Of a DNA stretch of 64,000 nt, positions 1 to 8,631 are shown in pieces (within the stretch, counting starts at the first letter, position 1; every line of letters starts with the position of its first letter). The notes below the pieces were generated by a model, which searched no databases, had not been told where the DNA came from, and was given only the letters and a program-made list of their open reading frames with translations. The translations under genes and the position numbers were made by a program. Location: contig BCKL01000002.1 in assembly GCA_001600635.1 (NCBI GenBank), forward strand, positions 112,458-176,457, read 5' to 3'. This stretch comes from Leucosporidium creatinivorum (Eukaryota; Basidiomycota; Microbotryomycetes; Leucosporidiales; Leucosporidiaceae).

Positions 1-697
1 CAGCCAGCGGCTCACAGAGATCGTCCATACGGGGGAAGGAGGACTCACCCATGCTCCTGATACTCATTTCATCCTCCCCCGCGCGCACCCAGACGATATG
101 CTCCTCCCCATAGCACTCGGCGTTCTCCTCCAATAGAGCGTACCATCCCCCTCCGCTCCTTCCCGCCCACCTCTGCTCATCCGCCAGCCTCTCCTGCGCC
201 TCCCACGCCGCTGACCTGCTCCTTCCTCCCTCCCACCCTACGGGCGAAGTCCTCCCCGACTTGCTCGGACTACTCCTCGCGCTTCGGTTCGGCGATGGCT
301 TGACCGGGCTGACACTCGCTCCTCGGTTCTCCTTGCCCGCCGAGTTGGCCCTCCTCCTCTGCGCCGCAATTTCTTGCGCTTCCCTGAACCTCCGCTCTCC
401 CTCCAGCCGCCGGTTTTGGACTTTTTCATCCTCTTCAGCTGCGTCGTCCGGTCTCGTCACGCCCGCCGAGTGCTGAGCTGGATTTTGCCCCTGCTGGCTT
501 GGGGGAAAGTCGAGGGTAGCAGGTGATGAAAGAGCTTGGTGCTGTAGGTCGTTGGAGCTGAGTGGGAGTAGGTGAGGTCCTCGTGGAAGGGGCGGCGGCA
601 GGGCGAAAGGCGAGAGCAACGCATCTTGGAGCATCGGGCCTGTAGAGGAGGAGAGGAAGGAAGAAGGTGCAGGAAGGTCGAGGGTGAGGTGTGTCAT
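1..697 (-). CDS. Hypothetical protein, 5' part, runs off left edge
   Basis: A continuous minus-strand frame starts at the ATG at 697 and stays open to the window edge, so the gene is incomplete. The first ~100 residues are rich in Pro/Ser/Leu. They are followed by a charged, probably coiled or disordered stretch (Glu/Arg/Gln-rich, then a Ser/Lys/Arg region with several SPxK/SPSK sites). A more folded-looking segment with Trp, Tyr and Glu begins around codon 185 (WYALLEENAECYGEE). A GTGAGT at 43-48 could be an intron donor, but the frame beyond it also reads as plausible protein, so I cannot decide. I do not recognise the family. The overall character suggests a regulatory or cytoskeletal protein, but that is only an impression. 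Confidence 0.5.
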   Translation of the reverse strand, partial: MTHLTLDLPAPSSFLSSSTGPMLQDALLSPFALPPPLPRGPHLLPLSSNDLQHQALSSPATLDFPPSQQGQNPAQHSAGVTRPDDAAEEDEKVQNRRLEGERRFREAQEIAAQRRRANSAGKENRGASVSPVKPSPNRSARSSPSKSGRTSPVGWEGGRSRSAAWEAQERLADEQRWAGRSGGGWYALLEENAECYGEEHIVWVRAGEDEMSIRSMGESSFPRMDDLCEPLA

Positions 698-1149
698 GTT
701 GGACTACAGATTGGTGCTGAGTTGGAGGCCAAAGGTTGGAGAGGAAAGGAAATCCTTGCTGAGCGCTGACGAAGAAAGACGGCGAGCGGGCGAAGAGCAA
801 CGTCCGTCTGGATTTTGTAGTCGGAGACACGGAGCTTGGGCCACCGCGGGAAGCTGGGAGGGTAGTTTTCCAGCCCTAGTATCCCTACAGCACTAGCAGG
901 ATACAGGAAGGTTGAGGGTGCAGGCGAGAGACGTTGGCGAACTCGCGAGTCGCTCGACCGAGCAGCGAAGGAGCCCCACATTCGAATCGTAGAGCGGTTT
1001 CGATGGTCTTGTTGCAGTCCAGTCAACGTAAGGCAAGCATTCGTATCATCTCATCATTGAGCGAGCTTGTATGTCGTTCCCTCCCCCTTCGGCATTTATC
1101 TGAGCGAGCGCAGGTAAGCTTCGCCGAGACTCGGGCGAGAGGCCAGCGA
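698..1149. other. Intergenic, no gene seen
   Basis: This stretch lies between the start of the left-edge gene and the 3' end of the F-box-like remnant. It should hold the promoter of the former. No frame in it looks coding. The part next to 1100-1150 is the remnant's old 3' intron and 3' UTR, with a CTCAG acceptor and a GTGAGTCG donor on the minus strand. Confidence 0.4.
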
Positions 1150-1995
1150 CTCACCTCTCACCGCAAACATCACGCCGGTCTCTTCAGCAGCAAGCTCTAC
1201 TCCACCTAGCTCTCCCGGCGTCCAAATCGAATGTAATTGGCGCGGCAGGACGAGCGAGCGAAGAGCGGGCGCCTCGGTGATGAAGTCGATCGCTGCGTTG
1301 GCGGTGATCTCGTGAGAAGACGAGGAGCGGTCGAAAAAGTCGACTCCAGAGATTGAGAGGGTGACGAGGTGCTGAAGCGACTCGAGGAGTGGGATGTTGG
1401 GTGGAAGAGGCGCGCAGGGGCGAGCGCGAGTGGACCGAGTTGATGATGTAGGGATGTTGGAAGCGAGGGGGTGAGAAGAAAGGATTGGTGTTGGATGTGA
1501 GGAGTGTTAGGAGGTTCGGATGGATTTGTTCTAGATCACTTTGGCCGTAGAAAGACTTCGGCGCCGCGCAGGGACTCTCTTCTTCATCGAGTCCCGCTCA
1601 TCTCAGTCGCGCGCCAGGTTAGTACACTTCATTGCAAGATAGATCGAGTCCCGCTCATCTCAGTCGCGCGCCAGTATTATCACATGGGAGAATGGCGCTG
1701 CTGTCGTAGCCGACAAGACCGAGTCGGAGGGATTGAACGTCTCGAAGCGCGCAGAGAGTCGGCCACCAGTGATCCGCTAGCTCGGTGGAGTGTTTGGTAG
1801 CAGTGATGGGAGTGAGCGAAAGAAGTTGAGGGGCCATCGCGGCCACCGGATCGACACTTGAAGTTGAGCGCGCCGAGGGCGGGTACTGCTCGCCGCCGCT
1901 CGTCGCTCGAGCTCGTCTTGACACAACGCCGTCTCCCTGCCCCTCGCATCGTCAAAGCCGCAAACCGAGCGAAGTCACAGTAGCACTTCAACGCT
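1150..1995 (-). pseudogene. F-box-like/LRR family remnant (C-terminal half)
   Basis: Minus-strand similarity to the C-terminal half of the neighbouring F-box-like genes is clear. A block at about 1700-1880 matches the APQLLSL...WWPTLCALRDVQSLRLG...GYDSSAILP region of the family. A second block at 1150-1390 matches the last ~75 residues (FITEAPALRSLVLPRQL...IWTPGELGGVELAAEETGV). The two are out of register and separated by unrelated sequence holding a 32-bp direct repeat. No N-terminal F-box segment is present, and the family stop codon is out of frame. This is a decayed copy, probably the oldest of the array. Confidence 0.75.
1586..1674. repeat. Pair of exact 32-bp direct repeats
   Basis: The same 32 bases occur at 1586-1617 and 1643-1674 (unit starts ATCGAGTCCCGCTCATCTCA), 57 bp apart start to start. 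They sit at the point where the F-box-like remnant loses its reading frame. A local duplication is the simplest explanation for part of the damage. Confidence 0.85.
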
Positions 1996-2086
1996 CTCCG
2001 CCGTGCGGTCCTGCAAGGCTGGGAGAGACGTGAGAAGTCAGCCTTCGCTCGTCGACCCGCTCCTCAACGAAGGAGATACTCACCCT

Positions 2087-3352
2087 TCAGCCCAACAGAA
2101 ACCACAACCCTCTTTGTTCCGCAGCGGACCTAACTCGCTCGAGCTCCTCCTTGCTCCAAACCTGTCCGAGCTGACGAGGAAGCGTGAGCCGTTTGAGGGC
2201 AACGGCGCCGTTGATGAAGTCGACCGCCAATCCCGCCGTGAGCTCATGGAAGGGCGCATCCTTGGGTTCGACTAATGACTGGCCGATGGAGAGGCGATGG
2301 AGATGGGCGAGGGGGCGGAGGAGGGGGAGGATCTCGGCGAACGAGAAGCCGAGGATCCCAAGGGAGAGCGACCGGACATCCTTCAGAGCCTCTAGTGTAT
2401 TGCAGAGGTAGTCCTTGTTGATGAACGGCTTATCGAGATACCGATCGCGTTCGAGGATGATGGACAAAGACAAGAGACGAGGCGCCACGGCGGTAAGCGA
2501 CGAGGAGATGGCGGAGGGGAGGGTGCCGAGTGTAGTGCTGCTGCAAGAGAGCTTGCCGAGGTCGAGATGGAGGAGAGTCGAGGTTGTCGAGGCCAGAAGA
2601 GCGCCGAGAAGCACATTATCGCCATCGCGTTCCAGGGGAAGACGGAGCCGAGTGAGGGCGATCGGAGATGGAGCTGAGAAGGTCGAGCGGCGCCAGATCT
2701 GCCGTGTGGCCGTCAGCGCGAAGCTTTGCAGTTTTGGCAAGCCTGTCAAAAGGCTGGAAGTGTCATCTGTGTTAGCGCGGGCCGGACTTGAGCAGAGAGG
2801 TCGTTCGGCTCACCTCGAGACATCACTGCTGGTGCGCAACAAGGTGGCGCAGCTGTCGATATCCAAACTCTCCAGCCTATCGGCCTTCAGAAGCGCCGAG
2901 CGGAACGCCAAGATCCCTGCTTGCGACAGCCACCGGTCGCTGCCGCCTCCCACCAGCTGCAGGCTCTTGAGCCGAGGGCAGGCGCCGAGGATCTGGGCCT
3001 CCGCTGTCCACACGGGGGGAGCGTCATGCTTTTGCCTTCGTATGCTGAGCGAACGAGCGCCCCACCCTCGCTGTGGTGGTCCTCCGACGAGATGCTTGAG
3101 CAGGCGACGCGTTGAGCGCAAGTCTTTCACCGCGAGCTCCCTCCTGAGGTCGACCGCGCCGTACCATCCTATACAGACTTTGGCGAAGCTTATCCTCGCC
3201 TGCTGCCTCTCCCAGCTGTCCAGTCCTTCGAGCAACGATCTGAGGATTTGGGCGAGCGTTTCCTGAGGAAGCGACGCGACGAGCGAGTCTGTAGGCTGTT
3301 GAGGGCGGGCTGTAGTCGAAGTCGTAGCTTCTTGATCCTGCTGTGCTTCCAT
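2087..3352 (-). CDS. F-box-like/LRR protein, family copy B
   Basis: The gene has two exons (3352-2814 and 2753-2087) and encodes about 401 aa. The 60-nt intron runs from GTGAGC to CTTCCAG, which joins in frame. Residues ~20-80 form an F-box-like segment (SLPQETLAQIL...LDSWERQQARISFAKVC.GWYG), the usual docking surface for Skp1 in SCF ubiquitin ligases. The rest consists of irregular leucine-rich repeats with a conserved end (VDFINGAVALKRLTLPRQL). The start is the ATG shared by all copies, just after a CAGCTCAGC leader. Three nt after the TGA a further intron begins (2083-2011, GTGAGT, CTGAC branch, TTGCAG end), so the 3' UTR is spliced. F-box function is inferred from sequence pattern; the target is unknown. 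Confidence 0.75.
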
Positions 3353-3552
3353 GCTGAGCTGCAGCCGACGAGACGAGAGAGAAATTGAAGCGAGAAGGGG
3401 AGAAAGAGCGGCGGAGACGTCGACGGCTCGAACTGGAGGAAGGGGGTCGAGGACGAGGTGCAGGAATCGAGCAGGCTGGGCGCGTAAATCAAGATCTCTA
3501 CAGACGGTCTGCACACTCGAGAGCGACTTATGCTCTCTCTTTCGTCCCCAAC

Positions 3553-3764
3553 CATTCGACCGAGCTCAGCGATAGAAACGGTTGTAAACGCCTTCGTCTC
3601 CCTCCGCAGACAGCGGCATAGGGCTCAATAACTAAGCAATGCACGTCTCTCGTCCCTTTTGCCCCAGAAAGCATCGCCCGCCTAACCTTGCGCATCTGCC
3701 AGAAGGAGAGGAGCGAGTCACAGTCAGCGAGCCTCCCGAAACGCCGAGAGAGCGAGCAGCTCAC
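3553..3764. repeat. 212-bp duplicated block, copy 1
   Basis: This block is near-identical to 28122-28333, with about 5 differences and no length change. It covers the 3' UTR intron of copy C and the distal promoter of copy B. The other copy covers the same parts of copies G and F. The identity shows that a two-gene unit, not just one gene, was duplicated recently. Confidence 0.9.
3557..3572 (-). promoter_or_regulatory. Conserved upstream motif of copy B
   Basis: In the direction of the gene this reads close to TCGCCGAGCTCGGTCG (here with one change), 205 bp upstream of the ATG. The same 16-bp near-palindrome occurs in the same orientation 205-224 bp upstream of all six family members that keep their 5' ends. 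It is probably a transcription factor or core-promoter site; this is inference. Confidence 0.5.
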
Positions 3765-3766
3765 TA

Positions 3767-5063
3767 TTACTGCAGCTTAAACCTCAAGCCTTTATTTTCG
3801 GCAGCAACTTCCACCTCGCCGAGCTCCTCGGCGGTCCAGATAGGGCGGAGTTGGTGAGGGAGGGCGAAGTATCGGAGAGCCGGCGCTTCGGCGATAAACT
3901 CGAGGGCGGCAGTGGACGTGAGCTTGTTGAAGCTGGGGCGGTTCTCGACGTCGAAGCGGTATGTGGAGCGAGGGCCTGGATCGGAGATGGCGAGGGTGAC
4001 GAGATGTTGCAGCTGCTGGAAGAGGGGGAGGATCTCGGCGAGGTTGTAGCCTACGCAGCCGATTCGGAGGGTTTGGACATCACGCAGAGCGCCGAAGGTC
4101 GGCCACCAGTAATCCTCGAACTCCAGTTCGGCGTACCAGGTTGCTTGCCCAATGGCGACCAAGGTGAGAAGCTGGGGAGCGACGGCGACGATGGGGGCGA
4201 AGGGTTCTGTCGGCTGTCGTCTAGGCTCAGCCCAGCTGTGATGGAACGCTTGGGAGAATTCGAGGTGCTGGATAGTGCGAGATCCAGCGACGAGGAGTGG
4301 CTCAAGCTCTGGCCTGCCCGCGCCTTCGGGAATTGGGAGCTGAAGGCGAGTGAGGGGGAGTGTGGGAAGGGTAGGTATGGGCGTCCTAGGACCCATGGTG
4401 AAGATGTTGTTGATTGAAAAGTCTTGGAGGCGAGGCCAGACGGCGCAGAGTCTATCGGAGGGAGGGTGTCAGCCTGGCCAGTTCGGCGCTCGGCGAAAGC
4501 GGTCATGCTCACTGGAGAAGCTCTCCGTAGTCCAACAGAGGCGATTCAGTCTCGAGGCTAGAGATGACGAACCCCCTAGGCGAAATGTGCTGCAGCGCCT
4601 GCGTGAGCGGCTTGCCCAGCTGGCAGCCATCTGTGCCGAGGTGAAGTGGGCCCGCCGCCGCGAGTTCCAACGATTCGAGCTGACGGCACGCGGACAGCAG
4701 GCTAGCGATCCGTTGACTCCTTCCTCCTCCAGCTGCCTCAATGCCCACGTTGAGCGACCGAACTCTTGCCCTCCGTGCGGCGCCTACACCTCGCTCGCTC
4801 AACGTCCGAGCGAGACGTTTGCCCATGTAGGTGTCCTTGACAACGAGATCCTTGCCTATCTCACTGACGCCGTACCAGGCTACAGAGACTCGAGCGAAGG
4901 GTATTCTCGCCTTCTGCCTCTCCCAGGCATCTAAGCCTTCGAACAACGAGGCGAGGATCTGAGCGAGCGTTTCCGTTGGAAGCGAAGGAGCGGGCGCGGC
5001 TGTGGGTTGTGGAGGGCGGGCTGTAGTCGAGCTGGTAGCTTGTTGTCCGCCTTTTCTTGCCAT
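3767..5063 (-). CDS. F-box-like/LRR protein, family copy C
   Basis: Two exons (5063-4513 and 4451-3767) encode 411 aa. The 61-nt intron runs from GTGAGC to a CTGAC branch and CGATAG, joining as LLQ-LCAVWPRL. The N-terminus MARKGGQQATSSTTARP is followed by the F-box-like segment (SLPTETLAQILASLFEGLDAWERQ...WYG) and leucine-rich repeats. The conserved C-terminal module follows (WWPTFGALRDVQTLRIG, ILPLFQQLQHL, FIAEAPALRYFALPHQL, IWTAEELGEVEVAAENKG). A 69-nt 3' UTR intron (3764-3696) begins 2 nt after TAA. The gene looks intact. It is the upstream partner of copy B, and the C-B pair matches the G-F pair. Confidence 0.78.
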
Positions 5064-5286
5064 GCTGAGCTGTAGCCGATGAGTCGAGAGCGAGAACAAA
5101 GTGAGGAGCGGGAGAGAAAGAGGGAAACACGGCTCGAGCTCGGAGAAAGGGCCGAGAGTGGACGGTTCGATGATGTGAAGAGGTGCAGAAAGCAAGACAG
5201 AGAGGCGCAGAGCAACGAGCCGATTCCTGTCCACCTTTCTGTATTCTCAAGAGACCGCTGCGACCGCTCCCTAGCCCTCAACCTCC

Positions 5287-5302
5287 GGACCGAGCTCGGC
5301 GA
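5287..5302 (-). promoter_or_regulatory. Conserved upstream motif of copy C
   Basis: The family 16-bp near-palindrome (core CCGAGCTCGG) lies 224 bp upstream of the ATG of copy C, in the same orientation as in its paralogues. Confidence 0.5.
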
Positions 5303-5474
5303 ACCCTCGCCAACAGCTGCGAAAGGATTGGCGAGCTTTTGTAGCGTGTGTTGCAGCAAATCTTGAGAATAGTCCTTCTAACCACACATATCAACAATGG
5401 CAGCGATACTCCTGCGCAGTCTCCCAGCTCTGCTCCCCTCCTTCACCAACGCCGAGCTCTATCTCCGACCTCCT

Positions 5475-6617
5475 CTACAGCCCACTAACGAACCACCCTC
5501 CCAACGCAAACATAAACCCACTGAGCTTCTCCGCCGGCGAGTGGAAGAACAAGCTCGTCATCAACAGCATCCACCACCAAATCGCCATCAACGCCATCGT
5601 GCCGTAGACGGTGACCTGGATGAGCCCCGGCGCTTCGACATCCTTGACCTCGTAGGTCGTTGGTGGCGCATCGGTAGTCGAGTTGGGATGAGGAGTCGAG
5701 CGGAACCAGGAGGGGAAGACGAGGGGAAGGGAAGGGGCGATGAGTTGGTAGAGGAAGAGCGAGGAGTGGACCATCATGAACGTATGGCCCGAAACGTCGT
5801 GTCCGCCCCTCCAGTACTCTCCCTTCGCTCCCGAGCAGGCTGCACCAGCGGCATCTCCCTGCAATCCGACGAAAGCATCGCTCGATCCCAACGCCGAAGG
5901 GACGCAGGAAGCGCCGGTGATGAGGAGGATTTGCTTGGAGATGGAAGGGTAGGATACGCCGAACCAGGTGGATTGGGTGAGGTAGTACCAGTACAGCGTG
6001 GCGAGGAGGTAACGGCGAATGGTCGAGAGAAGGGTGGATAAAGGCGTGGGGCCGTTGAGCGAGATGCGTTGGGCGGTGGTCGGTTTCGGGTGGAAGAGGA
6101 AGGAGATGATTGAGTGGAAGAAGAAGGCGCCTGTAGTCCACGCCCAGGCTTGCTTGACGAACAGCTGATTGAGGATGTTGCGCTGGAGGGGAAGAAGCCG
6201 GAGCGGGTCAGCGATTCAGCTCCGAGATGAGCTACCGCGCTACAGCAGCAATAGAACATTGTACACCATGTTACTCACCTTGTCTGCAAAGTAAGGCAGG
6301 GTAGGAACGGGGAAAGCCCTCTCCGCGCTGGCCACAATCTTCTGTCCCATCTCCCAGCGGCTGAGCTGACTGGCGGGGATCCTCGACCGGAACGTCGTCA
6401 AATCGGCCGAAGTAACGTACACCGATACAGCCGATCCTACGACCACGGTGAAGAGGAGCACCGACGCCAACGGGCGGAGCAGCGGCGTGCGCGAGGTGGG
6501 AGGTGGTGCAGCTCGTCGTTGCACGGCTGTAGGCGAGTAGCCTTTCTGCGCTTGGGCTACAGCTGCTTGTGAGGGTGTCGCATTCCGTGCCCGTACTGCT
6601 GTAGGTGTAGAGCTCAT
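5475..6617 (-). CDS. SCS3: FIT/Scs3 family lipid-droplet protein (acyl-CoA diphosphatase)
   Basis: Two exons (6617-6279 and 6182-5475) encode 348 aa. The 96-nt intron is GTGAGT...CTGAC...CTCCAG. The protein is strongly hydrophobic, with about six predicted membrane spans. The first lies near residues 45-65 and the last two flank WWWMLLMTSLFFHSP. The family signature is clear in GGHDVSGHTFMMVHSSLFLY (about residues 225-245), which holds the conserved His of FIT proteins. A second conserved His lies in FFHSPAEKLSG. FIT2/Scs3 proteins sit in the endoplasmic reticulum, cleave fatty acyl-CoA and are needed for normal lipid-droplet budding and phospholipid balance. An N-terminal tail of ~45 mostly polar residues precedes the first span. 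Confidence 0.88.
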
Positions 6618-6810
6618 CCTGGTCGTGTCGTCGAGGGCGAAGGAGGCAGAGCAGTTGGATGACGCGGCGGGGCGAAGTGTACAGCGAGAAAGGCCTCCTA
6701 TTCTGGCACAAAGCTACAGAGCTCGCCGAGGGCTATTCTGAGAACTCTGATCTGCAGCAGCATTCAGCCGAATGTCAGGCTCGCTGCAGCTCCGAACTTC
6801 TTAAGACCTT

Positions 6811-6824
6811 CGCCGAGCTCGAGT
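6811..6824 (-). promoter_or_regulatory. GAGCTC-core motif upstream of FIT gene
   Basis: The sequence CGCCGAGCTCGAGT lies 194 bp upstream of the FIT start codon. It resembles the motif found upstream of the F-box-like genes, which suggests the element is not restricted to that family. The match is partial. Confidence 0.3.
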
Positions 6825-7022
6825 TGAGCCGAGCCCTACCTCGCTACTCTTACGCCCGTTGTCATGGTATATCGAGCCTCGTTCCAGCAGTATCCTCAAG
6901 TAGCGAGCTCATCGTATCCACCACCTTCGTGCCGCTCTATGATAGCGAAAGGCGAAGAGCATGTCAGCCTCATCGCCGAAGTCGATCGCCAGCCACCGCC
7001 GACTAGGCGCACGACTCACCTC

Positions 7023-8295
7023 TCACCCAAGCTTGAAGCGAACGCCCTTCTCCTTAGCAGCAGCTCTAACACGTGCGAGCTCGGCCCTCCTCCAGACCTG
7101 AGCGAGCTGACGAGGGAGGGTGAGAGTTTCGAGAGCGACGGCGCCGTTGATGAAGTCGACCGCCGCGGTGGAGGTCATCTGGTGGAAAGGGCCTTGAGCG
7201 TGTTCGAGTTTCGATCGGCCTATGGAGAGGGTGTGGAGGTGGGCGAGAGGCTGGAGGAGAGGAAGGATCGCCGAGGGGGAGAAGCCAAGTATGCCCAGCG
7301 AGAGCGCCTCAATGTCCCTCAAAGCCATCAGCATGGAGGTGAGGACGCTCAAGGGAGTATAGGTCATGTTTCCCCATAGAGAGCAGTCGAAGTCAGCTCC
7401 AAGCGTGACGAGTTGAGGCGCAATCGTTTCGAGCGAGCGGCCGAGCGTGCTGGAAATCCAGGCTAGGCCTCCTCCCGTTGTGTCGAATGTTCCAAGGTGC
7501 AGGTGGCGAAGAGTTGATTTGCTGGATTCCAAGGGCTCGATGTATGTGGCGTCCGAGCCAGAGGGCCAAAGAGGAAGATGGAGCTCGGAGAGTCGAGGGG
7601 TTGCCGTCTCGCAGAGAAAGTGGTGTGGCCAAGGGTCAAGCCTGACATCGGGGAGGCTGAGAAAACTGAGCTCGGGCCACCTCTTGAGGATTCTGAGGGC
7701 GGCAAGAGGGGATGAGATTGAGCACTCAATCTTGACGCCGCTCGGCGAGAGTCCTACGCACCCCATCAAATCGCCACCGTAGATGCTCAAGCGGTCACGC
7801 GAAGACATCTCAAAGTGCTTGATATTCGTGAGGTCCTTCAGAGCTTGCGTGAGGGGAGCGCGCAGGGGCACCTCGCGTGTCGCAAGGTAGCAGAAGCCGA
7901 GGAGCTCCAGCGTCCCAAGCTGTGGGCAGGCTTCGACGATGCTGGCAACGCGCTGGCTCCGTGCATCGCCTTGCCTTTCGATCTTGATACTGAGCGAGCG
8001 AACCCTAGCCCTCTGCTCGGCGCTCTTCTTGCCGAGCGAGCTGGCGCAGCTCCGCCATGTTGGTGTCCTTGACGGCGAGCTCCCTTCCGAGGTCGACGGC
8101 ACCATACCATCCTGCACACACTTGCGCTAAGCTCAGCCTCGCCTGATGCCTCTCCCAAGCGTCCAATCCTTCGAGCGACGATTCGAGGATCTGAGCGAGC
8201 GTTTCCGTTGGCAGTGAGGCGGCGTGCGAGTCTGTAGGTTGTTGAGGGCGGGCTGTAGTTGAGGTCGTAGCTTCCTGATCACACTTTGCTTCCAT
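7023..8295 (-). pseudogene. F-box-like/LRR family copy D, single frameshift
   Basis: This copy starts MEAKCDQEATTSTTARPQQP and runs through a good F-box-like segment (SLPTETLAQIL, WERHQARLSLAQVC, WYG) to about residue 80. Near 8040-8060 the reading frame shifts by one base. The original frame hits a TAG at 8005, while the continuation in the next frame runs open for >300 codons with strong family similarity (ARVRSLSIKI to FINGAVALETLTLPRQL). A likely intron lies inside (GTGCGT near 7757 to a CTCAG near 7691). The usual 3' UTR intron is kept (7019-6937, 3 nt after TGA). Because only one break is visible, it may be a very recent pseudogene or a sequencing error. Confidence 0.7.
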
Positions 8296-8517
8296 GCTGA
8301 GCTGTATTCGACGAGTCGAGAGCGAGAACGGAGTGAAAAGCGGGAGGGAAAGAGGGAGACACGGCTCGAGCTCGAGAAGGCTTGAGCTTGAGCACGGACG
8401 TCGAGTGGTGAGGTGCAGAAAGCGAGAAGCAAAGACGCAGAGCGACAAGCACAAGTCGTTTCAACCTCTTCGTACCCTCGAGAGAACGCTGCAGCCGCTC
8501 CTTCGCTCTCAGCAGCT

Positions 8518-8533
8518 CGACCGAGCTCGTCAA
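8518..8533 (-). promoter_or_regulatory. Conserved upstream motif of copy D
   Basis: The family motif (CGACCGAGCTCGTCAA on the plus strand, slightly degenerate at one end) lies 223 bp upstream of the ATG of copy D. Confidence 0.45.
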
Positions 8534-8631
8534 ATCGGTTGCAAGCTCAAACGCTGCTATACATCAATTATCGGCTCATGAGTATCGACTCCCGAGATAA
8601 ACCTACTATCGCACACATCAATCAAACATCA

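Noticed and set aside
3528-3764. A 78-codon minus-strand frame kept open in both copies of the 212-bp block (also at 28097-28333)
   Set aside because: It overlaps the 3' UTR intron of copies C and G. It is open in both because the block is nearly identical, not because of protein constraint.
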